DNA of 64,000 nucleotides from Puccinellia tenuiflora (GCA_012064385.1 QRDG01001356.1:98044-162043); one strand, 5' to 3'. Positions 46,221-57,996 are shown, counted from the first letter of the stretch. Made by a program: numbers and translations. Notes: a model not told the origin generated them from the letters alone.

Positions 46221-48713
46221 AGACATGGTAACTGCCACGACTCGGGTTCTGTGGCCGAGTTGTGACATAATACTGCCCATTGTTATCATGAAGCTGCTTC
46301 GGGTTCTGCTGGAACCCGCCCTGTTGGTTACCTCCTCCTGAGGTTGGTTAGGGTTATTGCCGGCTCCTCCACCGTGGTTGCCGGGTCCTCCATCACCATT
46401 GTTTCCTCTATATCCATTGTTGTTGCCTCTATTTCCTGGTCCTGGGAGCCTAGCACGCTGCAAATCCACGCACTGTCCCAAGGTGTGACCACACTTGCCG
46501 TTTCTGGCGTGTTTAGGGCATGGACTCGCCAGAACCTCCTCTGTGGTCAGCCTCCGTCCCTGATACCCTTGAGAACTGTTGTCCTTGCGTCTGACCCCAG
46601 TGTTTGTGTTAGCCACCAGGTCAGAGTTGTCTCCATACGGTCGCTTGTTACTTCCCTGATTCTGGTTCTGATTTTGATTCTGGTTCTGACCATTGCCACC
46701 ATGTCCTTTAGATCCTTCCTCCTGATCCTTTGTTTTGTCTGTGGCCGCATGCTTGTTAGCACCTGCCATGATCTCGCCGATCGTAAGGGGAATACCTTGA
46801 TTCAGGCTCTCCTTCATACGACCCAGCTTCCAACTCAAGGGATTGTAGCTGCAATTTCTCTCCATTGCCATTAGCACTGAAATTGTTGGGAGTCCTTGCG
46901 ATGAGTTGATGATCTCCGAGACTCGCCCATCCAATGCCTTGCAGACTCGCCCTTTCTCTGAACACACCGCTCCAAGTCCTCTATGGTACTAAGCTTTTTG
47001 CATGTTCCCTGGAAGTTCTGTATGAAAGCTGACTTCAACTGCTCCCAAGAATTGATTGATCTAGGAGGCAAGTTACGCATCCACACTTTGGCTGCTCCCT
47101 CCATCATAAGGTACATGAATTTGGCACACAGATTACCTATGGCATTACGGATACTCATCGCCATCTCGTATGTACCCAACCAGGAAGTCGGGTCCATGTT
47201 GGGCTCGTAATTGGGAACTTTGCGCGGCTCCTTGAAGTCGCTGGGGAAAGACTCGGACCTGATGGCATCTGACAGGCACTCTGGTCCTGTTAGTGAAGGA
47301 GAGGTACCAGGAAAAGTCACCTCTGTGTGCGCCCGGGTTGGCTGAGGCTGGTTATCTGGACCAGCTAGGGCTCTGTCCCTCTCAGCCTCCCGTGCCCTGG
47401 CCGCCTCCCTCTCTCGTCGCTGTCTTGCTTCATCAACCACCAGTTGAGCTCGTGAGGCAGTTGGTATGATGACCCTGTTCCTCTCTTGTTCACGGCGCCT
47501 TGCGCTTGTAGAGTTGGCCGGGTGAGACTCGTCATGCCGACTCCTCGTGCCAGAGTTGAACGGTGTCGAGTGTAGCCTACTTGCATCTGGAAACGCTGGA
47601 TAAAGAGCTTGCTGAGTCATTGCTGTCTTCAGCATCTCAATAGCACGGCGGGTCTCCTGTCCCGCTGCTCCTTCTGGTATCTCAATGTTCTCTAGCCTCA
47701 TAGTTGCCGCAGTGAACGTTGTCCATTGGGTTAGAGTAATGCCCTCTGGCAGTACGAAACCTGCCAGGTGGAGGTCCCATACCACCTGCTGATCCTCCTC
47801 CGACTCCTCCTTCAGGTGGCGGTCCGTTGGTACCGTTGCCGCCGGGTCCTTCTGGTGGTGGTGGTGGTGGTGTTGCTCCTCCTGCGCCGCCTCCCGCAGC
47901 TGATGAGCTCCCTAGCCCGGCTCCTGCGCCTGGACCAGTGGGTGTGTTGAACAAAGCAGTAGGGTTGACAATGACTCCGCCACGCAGGCGACTCCTCGCC
48001 CTGCGATGCTGAATAGAGGTGAGTTCCTCCTGACGACTCCTTACAACCTGGGCCTCAGTCTGGACCCGGGCTCGCTCTTCTGCTAATCTGCGGTTTGCCT
48101 CGTTGATTTCTGCTAGTTGCCTCTCCATCGCAGCACGCGCGCTGGCTAACTCGGCCGCCCGTTCTGCTGCGTTGCTTGCATTGATTTCCTTTGTTAGTAG
48201 ACTTGGATCAAATTGATTTCCGCCGTTCCCAGACATGTAGACTCCAACGACGCGGGCGCGTACTGGCGACTCCACGTAATCCTCCTCTTCAATTCCATAC
48301 CCAAGCCGATCCTCGAACAAGGGCAAGATAGACTCTGAATCAGCGTCGTAATCTGGCTCCATAAGTGGCTCCGCCAGCGACTCCTCTTCATGGTTGACAG
48401 CAAGTTGTTTCTTTGGCTCGGCGATGATGCCGACTTCTGATGTCCCGACCGACTCCTCGCCGTCGGACTCGACAACAGCTATTGGCTCTGATATTGATTC
48501 CGCCGAGTTAGCGCGAAGACCCGACGCGCAAACCATGCCGACGAACACGTTGATCCTTCCAAAAACAAACTGATAACCCTCGTCGACTTCCTCCATCTCT
48601 GGAGTCCAGCCGGAGTCATCGATCTCGGTTTCTCCATGCTCATTAGTGTGGACACGCCCGATGGCGAGTTTCTTCCATGGCCCGGCGAGCGGCTCCCACG
48701 ATCTCAACTCCAC
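46185..48713 (-). pseudogene. gag of Gypsy element B, at least three frameshifts
   Basis: An N-terminal acidic part is followed by an alanine-rich coiled coil (about 48170-48000, ERQLAEINEANRRLAEERA) and Pro/Gly-rich repeats (about 47930-47790). The capsid core follows (FPSDFKEPRKVPNYEPNMDP, WMRNLPPRSINSWEQLK, FIQNFQGTCKK) at about 47260-47000. The C-terminal part has a Gln/Asn-rich run and a knuckle-like CPKHARNGKCGHTLGQC (about 46525-46475). Frames change near 47780, 46970 and 46330, each by about one base. The opening frame has no clear ATG (a GTG at 48711-48713), so the start is uncertain. Confidence 0.85.
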
Positions 48714-48723
48714 GCATCTCCTG

Positions 48724-48741
48724 CCCCACGGTGGGCGCCAA
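48724..48741 (-). other. Primer binding site of Gypsy element B
   Basis: The minus strand reads TGGCGCCCACCGTGGGGC close to the 5' LTR end. The same site recurs at 50092-50109 next to a different LTR, so both elements use the same tRNA primer. Confidence 0.8.
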
Positions 48742-48742
48742 C

Positions 48743-49280
48743 TGTCGTGGGGTTGTCACGGCAAGTCCTTCCTTTGGGAAGGTGAGTTCTGGGGCCATTG
48801 ATGCACGAAGTACGTAGGAGAGATTAATCTCGCCTAAGGACACGGATTTACCCAGGTTCGGCCCCTCTTGATTAGAGGTAAAGACCTACTTCCTGCTTCT
48901 CTTTATTGCTCTAGATCTGATATCGATTACAGGGTTCCGGCTCCTCTCTGGGGAGTCGGCGACTAGGTATTTCTCTCCAGGCTTATCAATCTAAGGTCCA
49001 AGACCCCGCTTATAAAGGCGGCCGGGTCCCTGGACTTACAGGTTACACCGAGTCACACTTGAACACGGAGTCCTACTCTACGTCTTGACCTTTCCAAGTT
49101 AGGGCTCCGGGTTGTACTTGGACTCCTTTCTGACGAGTCCCTTCTTTATCATGGGCCTTGGTCGGCTTGTCTTCAGCCCAGCCCATGCGACTTGATACGT
49201 GACTCGGCTTTTGGCCTTCTTGGTCTTGGCGGGTCTACTTTCCGGGTCCGTGGGCCTACCTATAAAGTATCCCCCCATCA
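48743..49280 (-). repeat. 5' LTR of Gypsy element B (538 bp)
   Basis: Starts TGTCGTGGGGTTGTC, ends CCCCCCATCA, and abuts the primer binding site. Near-identical to 36715-37254. Confidence 0.95.
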
Positions 49281-49550
49281 ATAGGGTTGCGTACCTTCCC
49301 GTGCGGGGGACGGCAGCGTGGGTGTTGGGTGCTCGGGGGACGACCGCAAGGAGCAGGTCGACGAGGACGCCGGATCCGGACTTGGGGACGGAAAAGTGGG
49401 CCGATTTCGGCCGATTCACGGCCGCCCAGCTCGTGGAACTCGACGGCGAGGAAGTGGGTTGCCGCGATGACCGGAGCAGGAGACGACGGCGGTGACGGCA
49501 GCGGCACGGGAACAGGGGAGCACGGCGCGGCAGCCAGACTTGGGGACGGA
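49281..49550. repeat. GC-rich duplicated fragment (units A, B, A')
   Basis: Unit A (about 49378-49425, GACTTGGGGACGGAAAAG...) is followed by unit B (about 49426-49534, GCCCAGCTCGTGGAACTCGA...), then a second unit A (about 49535-49580). Unit B recurs at 50585-50690. It resembles a fragment of a host exon in composition, but no protein is recognised. Confidence 0.7.
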
Positions 49551-49580
49551 AAAGGGGGCCGAATTCGGCCGATTCACGGT

Positions 49581-50110
49581 CTTTATTTTCTTCTTTCCTT
49601 TTTTATTCTTGATTGTTGAACTGCGTATAGTACTATTCCGTAGTTGGAGCTGGCCTTCACGTGATTGCTCTCCTTGGACCACGCTCTTCTTTTTTTTGTT
49701 GGAAACGTGATGGCCTTTTCCTTTCCAATTTGTGTTCGGATCGGAACGTGGCGCTAGTAGTCCGCTACTAATTCGTCTTGATGCTGGAGTCCGCTGCCGA
49801 CTTGAAAGCTGAACTTGCTGGGAGTGCTCCCGACAGCCGCAGCATACTGCACACATAGGTGATGATTTCAAGCCCGGCGCTTCCGCTGATGAAGACGTCC
49901 AGCCGCCGCGACACAGGATCCGGTGGATTTGATCAGCTGCCTACGAGGGCGATGTTGACGTCGAGCCCCCGCGGCCGCCGTGTGGATGAAGATCTTGATG
50001 CGTCCGAGTTGCTTGATCGATGCGGTGATGGACTCGCCGTCGTCGTTGATGAAGATTAGACCCATCGAGTTGTGAATCCACGCGCACTTAGCCCCACGGT
50101 GGGCGCCAAT
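49581..50110 (-). mobile_element. Internal remnant of Gypsy element C (5' leader side)
   Basis: Sequence between the duplicated fragment and the LTR at 50111. It ends at 50092-50109 with the primer binding site TGGCGCCCACCGTGGGGC (minus strand). No gag domain is readable. The rest of the element and its other LTR are missing. Confidence 0.6.
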
Positions 50111-50584
50111 GTCGATGGTTTAGATCAATGGTGAAGATACGGGACTATGTACGCGCGGGCATCGTCGATGTGGGTTAGTAGACGAACGACACGGGAGAAA
50201 GGATTTATACAGCTTCGGGACCCGGGAAACATCATCCGGTAATATCCCTACGTGCTGTTTGTGGCTAGGTCTTATTCCTCTCATGGTGGAAGTCGCCGAT
50301 GAGGCGGCTCCTCTATTGTGTATATCGGGCTCTGTCCCGTCTGTCTTGGTTGTGTTGGGTCTGTCTAGGCTTGTCTCGATCTGTCCTCTTGGTGCGCCTT
50401 GCCCCTCCTTATAAAGGTGGAGGAGGCCGGCTTACATGTCGAGTCCTTTTAGGACACTGCTAATCTAATACAAGTCGGTAAGGTGAGTCCTTTTCCTATT
50501 ATGACTGGAGTCGGCTTGCTGGGCTTCTTCCTGATGGGCCTCGTTAGTACTCCTTACGGGTACCCGTGTCCCATATCCACGACA
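50111..50584 (-). repeat. 5' LTR of Gypsy element C (474 bp)
   Basis: Starts TGTCGATGGTTTAG and ends ATATCCACGACA, with the primer binding site directly to the left. It carries a CTTATAAAGGTGG TATA-like box at about 50409-50421. It is a different sequence from the LTRs of elements A and B. Confidence 0.8.
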
Positions 50585-50754
50585 GCCCAGCTCGTGGAAA
50601 TCGACGGCGAGGAAGAGGGTAGCCGCGGTGACCGGAGCAGGAGACGGTGGCGGCACGGGAGCAGGGGAGCACGGCGCGGCAGCCTAGCGGCGTCCTTCGT
50701 CTTCTTGGGTTGGCGAAAAAATGGGGGACGAGAGGATGCGGGGAACCTAAAAGG
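50585..50754. repeat. Second copy of GC-rich unit B
   Basis: About 105 bases (GCCCAGCTCGTGGAAATCGA... to CGGCAGCC) match 49426-49534. The sequence then continues into the left end of the CACTA element. Confidence 0.8.
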
Positions 50755-51220
50755 CACTAATTGGCCTTTAGTCCCGGTTCTAGCCACAAACCGGGACCAA
50801 CGTCCACTTTAGTCCCGGTTGCATCCACGAACCGGGACTGCAGGTCCAATTCTTTTGGGCCTCTGCCAAATTAGCGCGCCAAAGCAGACCTTTAGTCCCG
50901 GTTGGGTCGTTTGTATTTTTTGTATTTTTCTTTTTCCTGATTTATGTTATTCTATTAATTTAATTGTTCAAATCTGACAAACTTAAGCTATGAACATATA
51001 GAATCATTTGGTACTGGTTATTTTCAAATTTAACTATGTTGAATGTATTCAAATTTGACATAGATTTCAAACCGTGACACTAAAAAAATAAAAAATGGGT
51101 TTTCTTATTCAATGAAAATCCTAAACTCCTTAGTCAACACTATTTTACCGATTATTACACATAGAACTAGGATAAAAAAGCGTTTCATACATTATTACAC
51201 ATCACCATCAATATCTGTCT

Positions 51221-54200
51221 CTAGTGTTGTGCTATAAACTTCTTCGTGTGTGTCCTTTTCTTCTTATCGCACCGTAACCATGGACAATCTTCATCATTCA
51301 ACACGATGCTTGGGTCAGTTTTCACTGTGAAGGGGGGAATTTCATCAAACTTATTGTAATCTTCTGACATGTCTGTCTTGTCCTCCACTCCCACAATGTT
51401 TCTTTTCCCTGAAAGAACTATGTAGCGTTTTGGCTCGTCGTATGATGTATTCGCTTGCTTATATTTTCTTTTCTTCGGTCTGCTAGACATGTCCTTCACA
51501 TAGAAAACCTGAGCCACTTCACTAGCTAGGACGAATGGTTTAGTGTCGTACCCAAGATTCTTCAGATCCACTGTAGTTATTCCGTACTTCGGGTCTATAT
51601 GTACCCCGCCTGTCAGGTTGAACCATTTGCACCAGAACAGAGGGACCTTAAAAGAAGGTCCATAGTCAAGTTCCCATATCTGCTCTATGTAACCATAATA
51701 TGTGTCCTTTTACCCATTGTTGTTAGTTGCATCAAAGCGGACACCACTGTTTTGGTTGGTGCTCTTTTTATCTTGATCGGCCATGTAAAATGTATTCCCA
51801 TTTATCTCGTACCCTTGAAAAGTCAATATAGTCAAAGATGGTGCCTTGGCCAACAAGTATAGCTGTTCTCCAACAGTGGTGTCATTAATGAGACGTGTTT
51901 GCAACCAACCTCCAAAATTCTTCACGTGTTCTCCATCAATCCAATCTTTAGGTTGCTCCAGGTATTTCAAGCGTAAACTATTCTTGTGTTCCTCGATATA
52001 TGGAGCCACCAAGCTGGAATTATGTAAAACTGTGTAGTGTGCTTGACTGAAAGAATGCCCGTCCATACATATTGTTGCTTTCTTTCCTAGCGTGACTTTT
52101 CCCCACAGTCTCCCCTCATGGCGCGATTGAGGAACACCGATTGGCTTGAGGTCAGGAATGAAGTCAACACAAAACTCAATGACCTCCTCTGTTCCGTAGC
52201 CTTTGGAGATGCTTCCTTCTGGTCTAGCACGGTTATGAACGTATTTCTTTAAGACTCCCATGAACCTCTCAAAGGGGAACATGTTGTGTACAAATACAGG
52301 ACCGAGAACGGAAATCTTTTCGACTAGGTGAACTATGAGGTGCGTCATAATATTGAATAAGGATGGTGGGAACACCAACTCGAAGCTGACAAGACATTGG
52401 ACCACATCCTTCTGTAAACTTGGTAGAGTTACCGAATTGATGACCTTCTGAGAAATTGCATTGAAAAATGCACATAGCTTCACAATGGGTACTCGATCAT
52501 TTTCCGGCAGAAACCCCCTCAATGCAATCAGAAGTAATTGTGTCATAATCACGTGGCAGTCTTGAGACTTTAGATTTTGGAACTTTAACTCTGTCATGTT
52601 TATTATTCCCTTTACATTCGACGAGAAGCCAGACGGGACTTTGATACTGCTAAGGACTTCAAAAAAGATCTTCTTCTCTTCTTTGGTAAGAGCGTAGCTG
52701 GCAGGACCTTGATAATTCTCTGAATTCAGGTTGTCTCGTTCGTGCATATGTTGCTGGTCCTGCCGTGATTCTGGTGTATCTTTTGTCTTTCCATACACGC
52801 CCAAGAAGTTTAGCAGGTTCACGCAGAGATTTTTTGTAACGTGCATCACGTCAATTGCAGACTGAACCTCTAGGATTTTCCAATAGGGTAACTCCCAAAA
52901 TATAGATTTTTTTCCACATCGGTACGTGTCCGTCAGCGTCATTCGGAACAGATTGTCCGCCAACACCCTTTCCAAAGATTACTTTTAAATCCTTGACCAT
53001 ATCATATATAACATCCCCAGTAGGACGGGTAGGCTTCGTCCGGTGATCTGGCTCACCTTTGAAATGCTTGCCTTTCTTTCTTACGGGATGTTGTTTTGGA
53101 AGAAATCGACGATGCCCCGGGTACACATTCTTGTTTCCCAAATATATACTTTCAGTCTCAGCTAAACAGTGTGTGCATGCATTGTATCCCTTGTTTGACT
53201 GTCCTGAAATGTTACTAAGAGCAGGCCAATCATTGATGGTTATAAACAACAACGCTCGTAGGTTAAATTCATTTTGTTTGTGCTCATCCCACACACGTAC
53301 ACCTTCTTCACGCCACAACTCTAAAAGTTCTTCAACCAATGGCCTCAGGTACACATCAATGTCGTTGCCGGGTTGCTTCAGGCCTTGGATGAGCACTGCC
53401 TTCATAATGAACTTCCGCTTCATGCACAACCAAGGAGAAAGGTAATAGATACATAAAGTCACAGGCCAGGTGCTATGACTTGAGCTCTGCTCCCCAAAAG
53501 GAATAAAGCCATCTGTACTTAGACCAAATCTTAAGTTTCTTGCGTCATCTGAAAATGTCGGAAACTCTCTGTCGATTTTTCTCCACTGCGACCCATCAGC
53601 GGGGTGTCTAAGCATCACGTCTTTCTTACGGTCTTTTTTGTGCCATCGCAACAACTTGGCATGCTCTTTGTTTTGGAACAAACGTTTCAACCGTGGTATT
53701 ATAGGAGCATACCACATCACCTTCGCAGGAACCCTCTTCTTGGGGCGCGGCTCGTCCTCAACTTCACCAGGGTCATCTCGCCTGATCTTATACCGCAATG
53801 CACCGCATACCGGACATGCATTCAAATTCTCGTACTCCTCACCGCGGTAGAGGATGCAGTCATTGATGCACGCATGTATCTTCTGCACCTCTAATCCTAG
53901 AGGGCAGACAACATTCTTTGCTTCGTACGTACTGGGGGACAATACGTTATCCCTTGGAAGCATCTTCTTTATTATTTTCAGCAAATTTTCAAATCCCTTG
54001 TCAGAAGTACCATTCTCTGCCTTCCATTGCAGCAATTCCAGTGTGGTACCCAGCTTTTTCTGGCCATCTTCGCAATTTGGGTATAACAATTTGTTGTGAT
54101 CCTCTGATATTCTCTCCAATTTCAACCTCTCGTTTTTACTTCCGCAGTTTATCTTCACTTCAAGAATGGCACGACGAAGATCGTCATCGGGCTCATCAAC

Positions 54201-54520
54201 AATGGGCTCTTCTTCAGCTCCGTCTTCCCCCATTGTAGTACCACCGTGTTCAGTGAACATAGGATAGTTGTCATTATCCTCTTCTTCTTCATTGTCTTCC
54301 ATTATAACCCCTCTTTCTCTGTGCTTGGTCCAACAATTATAACCGGACATGAAACCGGACTTCAACAGGTGGACGTGAATGGTTTCTGAGGTAGAGTAAT
54401 CTTGAGTATTCTTACAGACACTACATGGACAAGAAATAAAACCATTCGGATGCTTGTTTGTCTCAGCCACACGGAGAAAATAATGCATGCCATTAATAAA
54501 GTCGGCTCATCTGTATTATA
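51221..54520 (-). pseudogene. CACTA TNP2-type transposase, one frameshift and one stop
   Basis: A transposase of about 1,090 residues. The N-terminal transposase-associated domain has cysteine pairs (ISCPCSVCKNTQDY, HLLKSGFMSGYNCW). A finger-like NACPVCGALRYK and the Transposase_21 core follow (LRHPADGSQWRKID, LRFGLSTDGFIPFG, WPVTLCIYYLSPWLCMKRKF, FITINDWPALSNISGQSNKG, CTHCLAETESIYL). Then come DUF4218-like (FPFERFMGVLKKYVHNRARP) and DUF4216-like (YYGYIEQIWELDYG) regions. The reading frame slips at an A7 run near 52908-52914, and a TAA at 51710-51712 interrupts the last part, which stays in frame to 51221. A short first exon probably lies upstream; an intron acceptor (ATACAG) precedes the frame near 54515. 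The element is not autonomous as written. Confidence 0.93.
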
Positions 54521-54673
54521 TAAATATATCAAAAATCATTACACTACATCATGAATATATAATAGTGACCAAATTAATTAATATAAGTTCATCACATTAA
54601 AACTAAAATAGAGTAGTGATCAAATGTAACACATAGTCTCATAAAACAAACATTAATTGAAACTAACATACAA

Positions 54674-55039
54674 CTATCTAAAGAATTTAAATCCAACAAC
54701 AAATACGATCAAAATCGCAACTAAGCTAATTATTGAACCAACAGCATAATGATGCCAAGACTCTTTATGAATGGCATATTTTCTAATCTTTCTAATCTTC
54801 AAGCGCATTGCATCCATCTTGATCTTGTGTTTATCGACGATGTCGGCAAGATCAAGCTCCAATTTCATCTTCTCTTCTAGGCATTGAAGACGAAGATTTT
54901 CACTTCTTTTTAATTTTTCTTTCAAATCATTATTTTCTTTTTAAAAAAACTCGACAATAGGGTCGGTTGGAATTTCCAGTTCAACCACATCCGAATCATA
55001 GACCGGACGAGGGCCAACGGGGACGGATATCAAAACCAT
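54674..55039 (-). pseudogene. Small coiled-coil/membrane-anchor ORF of the CACTA element
   Basis: The frame from the ATG at 55037-55039 starts MVLISVPVGPRPVYDSD. It then has a charged helix (KEKLKRSENLRLQCLEEK) predicted to coil, and ends in one hydrophobic segment (IISLVAILIVFVVGFKFF) typical of a tail-anchored membrane protein. An in-frame TAA near 54941 splits it; the remaining frame is open to 54674. It sits just upstream of, and on the same strand as, the transposase. I know no function for it. Whether it is part of the CACTA element or a captured gene is unclear. Confidence 0.6.
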
Positions 55040-55529
55040 GACACTATACATATAAAAAACGTAAGAAAATATAGAAGTAATAACTATGCATCTAAATCAT
55101 ATAAATAAGTTTTTTAAAACAAAAGAGAAAAACAAGAGGCTCACCGAGGTGGTGCCGGTGACGGGACGGCCGGCGCGGACGATCGACGGCGGTGAGGACG
55201 GGGACCGGACGACACTAAAACCCACACATTATACTTTAATTTGAGCTCAAATTGCATATAAAACAAATGAAATCCCTAACTTAGGCATTTTATCAAACAC
55301 CTAGCTAGCACTAGAAAAATGAAATGAGCTAAGTAGCAACGAAATGAGCTTAAGTAGCAACGTCGGAAGTGCTAACCCTCGGATAGATGAGGCGCCGTCA
55401 ATCTTGACAAATGGTGGGAAAAAATAGGGATGAACTCGAGCTCGGAAGAGGAAATAGATGAGAAAATGGTGATGAACTCGGAGCTCAAAAATGGCCATGG
55501 ACGGATCGGGGGTGGGGGGTGATATAGGG

Positions 55530-55825
55530 GAAACATTAGTCCCGGTTCGTGTTATGAACCGGTACTAAAGGTCAGTCTCTAGTCCCGGTCCGTATGACAA
55601 ACCGGGACTATAGGTTGCTCGCGCTGGCCCCACCCCTGCGACCGCCTGCCGTGACCCTTTAGCGTCGGTTCGTATCACGAACTGGGACTAAAGGTCCCCT
55701 ACGAACCGGGACTGGCCCTGGCGGGCGCCCTGGGAATTCGAACCGGGACTAGTGTCCCCATTGGTACCAGTTTGTAAGGGAACCGGGACGAAAGGGCCAA
55801 ACCGATGGCCCTGTTTCCACTAGTG
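55530..55825. repeat. Right subterminal repeats and TIR of the CACTA element
   Basis: Alternating direct and inverted AGTCCCGGTTCG/CGAACCGGGACTA units, about ten in 300 bp, ending in CACTAGTGG (inverted). These are the usual transposase-binding arrays of this family. Confidence 0.9.
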
Positions 55826-56256
55826 CCAGCTGCTCCCCGGCGTGTGTGTGCTATGTGCCTACGAGATTATGTATAATTAACAGAAAGTTTAGTATTGAGA
55901 CATTAATCGATATATGAGCTGTAGTGGCTGGAGCAGTTGGGTTCCCACCAGGAGGTCTTGTGTTCGAACCATGGGCGGAGCAATATTTTGGTGTCATGTC
56001 TTATTTGTTCCATCGGCTGACAGGTGGGCCTATGTACTTAGTCAAAGTACTTGCCATGTAGGATATTTAATTACTGTGCGCTGGCGGTCAAAGTGGTCAA
56101 CTGTATGCCAAATAAGCAAAATACATATACAAAATCGTACCGGTGACCGTATTGAGCCACTTAAACAAGTTCAATGACCGAATTTAGGGTATTCTGAAGA
56201 TCAGTGACCAAAGTGAGATCACGCGTCAAGTTCAGTTACCATAGATGAATTTTACT
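55826..56256. other. Spacer with a possible tRNA-derived (SINE-like) segment
   Basis: At about 55916-55975, a stretch with TGGCTGGAGCAGTTGGGT (box A-like) and TGTTCGAACCA (box B-like) about 35 bp apart resembles the head of a tRNA-derived SINE. No 3' tail or target duplication was found. The remainder is noncoding. Confidence 0.3.
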
Positions 56257-57996
56257 CTTTTCACAAAGAGTAGTCCATATTTGATAGATAGTCCCCAAGT
56301 ATTAGGATTTTTCGTGATTTCAACCTAATTTCGCCTAATTAAATGAGTTTATGCCGATTTTCCGAAAGTAATCCAAATTTGAACTACAAGTGTTTGATAG
56401 TTTGGTCTGAATTTTTCTAAAAAATCATTTTAAGGTACACAACTAGTGGTTATATCTCAGAAACATCGATAGTTTTAGAAAATTTGACATCTTTCGATGA
56501 ATAGTCATGGTGGCCATTTTGACTGTTTTTTGAAAAAAATCAAATAAAGTGAAAAAAACCCTCAAAAAAGATATCCTCTGGCATGGAGTCCTTTTATGTG
56601 TACTAGTTGCTATGAAAAATGATAAACTTGATTTTTGACAAATTGTTCAAAAAAATCTTCATAAAAAGGTCTATCATGTATAAACATCTATAAGTTTCAA
56701 GACAAATGACCAAGTTATGACTATTCCCACGGCATAGTTTGTGATAAAGTTCTCATATTCAAAAAATAGGTGTATCTTGGTATAGGAAACAATGGTTTCG
56801 AAGGGATTTTTCAAATTATTTTTATAAATATCATTTTCCTTTTTCTAAGTGGCAAAAATGACTTTTTTGTGAACCAAGTACAAAAAATATGGTGCAAAAT
56901 GGCACCCATCTAATTTTCACAAAGAGTAGTCTACATTTGATGGATAGTCCCCAAGTATTAGGATTTTTCTTGATTTTTACCTAATTTCGCCTAGTTAAAT
57001 GAGTTTATGCTGATTTTCCGAAAGTAATCCAAATTTGAACTACAAGTGTTTGATAGTTTGGTCTGAATTTTTTTAAAAAATCATTTTAAGGTACATAACA
57101 ACTGGTTATATCTCAGAATCATCAATGGTTTTGGAAAATTTGACCTCTTTCGATGAATAGTCATGGTGGCCATTTGGACCTTTTTTGAAAAAAATCAAAT
57201 AAAGTAAAAAATCCTAAAAAAAAAAGATATCCTCTGGAATGGAGTCCTTTTATGTGTACTAGTTGCTATGAAAAATGATAAACTTGATTTTTCACAAATT
57301 GTTCAAAAATATCTTTACAAAAAAGATCTATCATGTATAAACATCTATAAGTTTCAAGCCAAATGACCAAGTTATGACTATTCCCACGACATAGTTTGCG
57401 ATAAAGTTCTCATATTCAACAAATAGGTGTATCTTGGTATAGCAAACAATGGTTCCGAAGGGATTTTTCAATTATTTTTATAAATATTATTTTCCTTTTT
57501 CTAAGTGGCAAAAATGATTTTTTTGTGAACCAAGTACAACAAATATGGTGCAAAATGGCACCCATCTAATTTTCACAAAGAGTAATCCACACTTGATGGA
57601 TATTCCCAAGTATTAGGATTTTTCTTGATTTCTACCTATTTTCGCCTAGTTAAATGAGTTTATGCCGATTTTCCGAAAGTAATTTCGCCTAGTTAAATGA
57701 GTTTTGTGATGCAAAAGATGATATAGTTATCATATTTGGATTCCTATTATTTTTCTAATCGATATAGACATTTTATTTATTAAATTTTGATTTGTGAATT
57801 TAAAGATATGAATTATTCCATATTAAATAAAAATAGAAAAAAAAAACATAGCTCTGCCGACGGCTTTGCCCTCAGCGTAGCCCTGTACGTCGACGGTTAG
57901 TCTGGACAACCCAGCTCGGCCCCTACGCCAACGGCCCCGACAAAAAGCCGTCGGCGTAGCCGCTGGCCGTCGGCGTAGCACGCCATTCCTCTAGTG
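56257..57996. mobile_element. CACTA fragment: ~656-bp tandem array and right terminus
   Basis: A 656-bp unit starting TTTCACAAAGAGTAGT repeats at about 56258, 56914 and 57570 (two full copies and a partial third). After it come short GCCGTCGGCGTAGC subterminal repeats and a terminus CCTCTAGTG at 57988-57996 (CACTAGAGGAATGGC reading inward). The left end is missing. It belongs to a different CACTA family from 50755-55825. Confidence 0.75.

Larger units (their letters stand above)
36715..49280 (-). mobile_element. Tat-lineage Ty3/Gypsy retrotransposon B with antisense extra gene, 12.6 kb
   Basis: Complete element on the minus strand. LTRs lie at 36715-37254 (3') and 48743-49280 (5'). A primer binding site lies inside the 5' LTR, followed by gag, protease, RT, RNase H, a second RNase H and integrase down to 42209. 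Then comes a separate spliced gene on the plus strand (37791-41610) and the 3' LTR. Two RNase H domains plus an extra ORF opposite to pol are traits of the plant Tat clade (Grande/Retand/RIRE2 type). The flanks differ (GGCCG against ATAGG), so there is no target duplication. Confidence 0.95.
50755..55825 (-). mobile_element. CACTA (En/Spm) transposon with TNP2-type transposase, ~5 kb
   Basis: The right end is clear. The terminus ...CCACTAGTG at 55817-55825 (CACTAGTGGAAACAGGGCC reading inward) is preceded by many AGTCCCGGTTCGT subterminal repeats at 55535-55800. The left side has the same subterminal repeats at 50770-50910 and a weak CACTA at 50755, but that end is unlike the right TIR and has no 3-bp duplication, so the exact left end is uncertain. 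A TNP2 transposase gene and a small ORF fill the interior, both on the minus strand. Confidence 0.9.

Noticed and set aside
56257..57700. Reading the 656-bp array as a centromeric or satellite array
   Set aside because: Only about 2.2 copies are present, and they lie next to a CACTA terminus with typical subterminal repeats.
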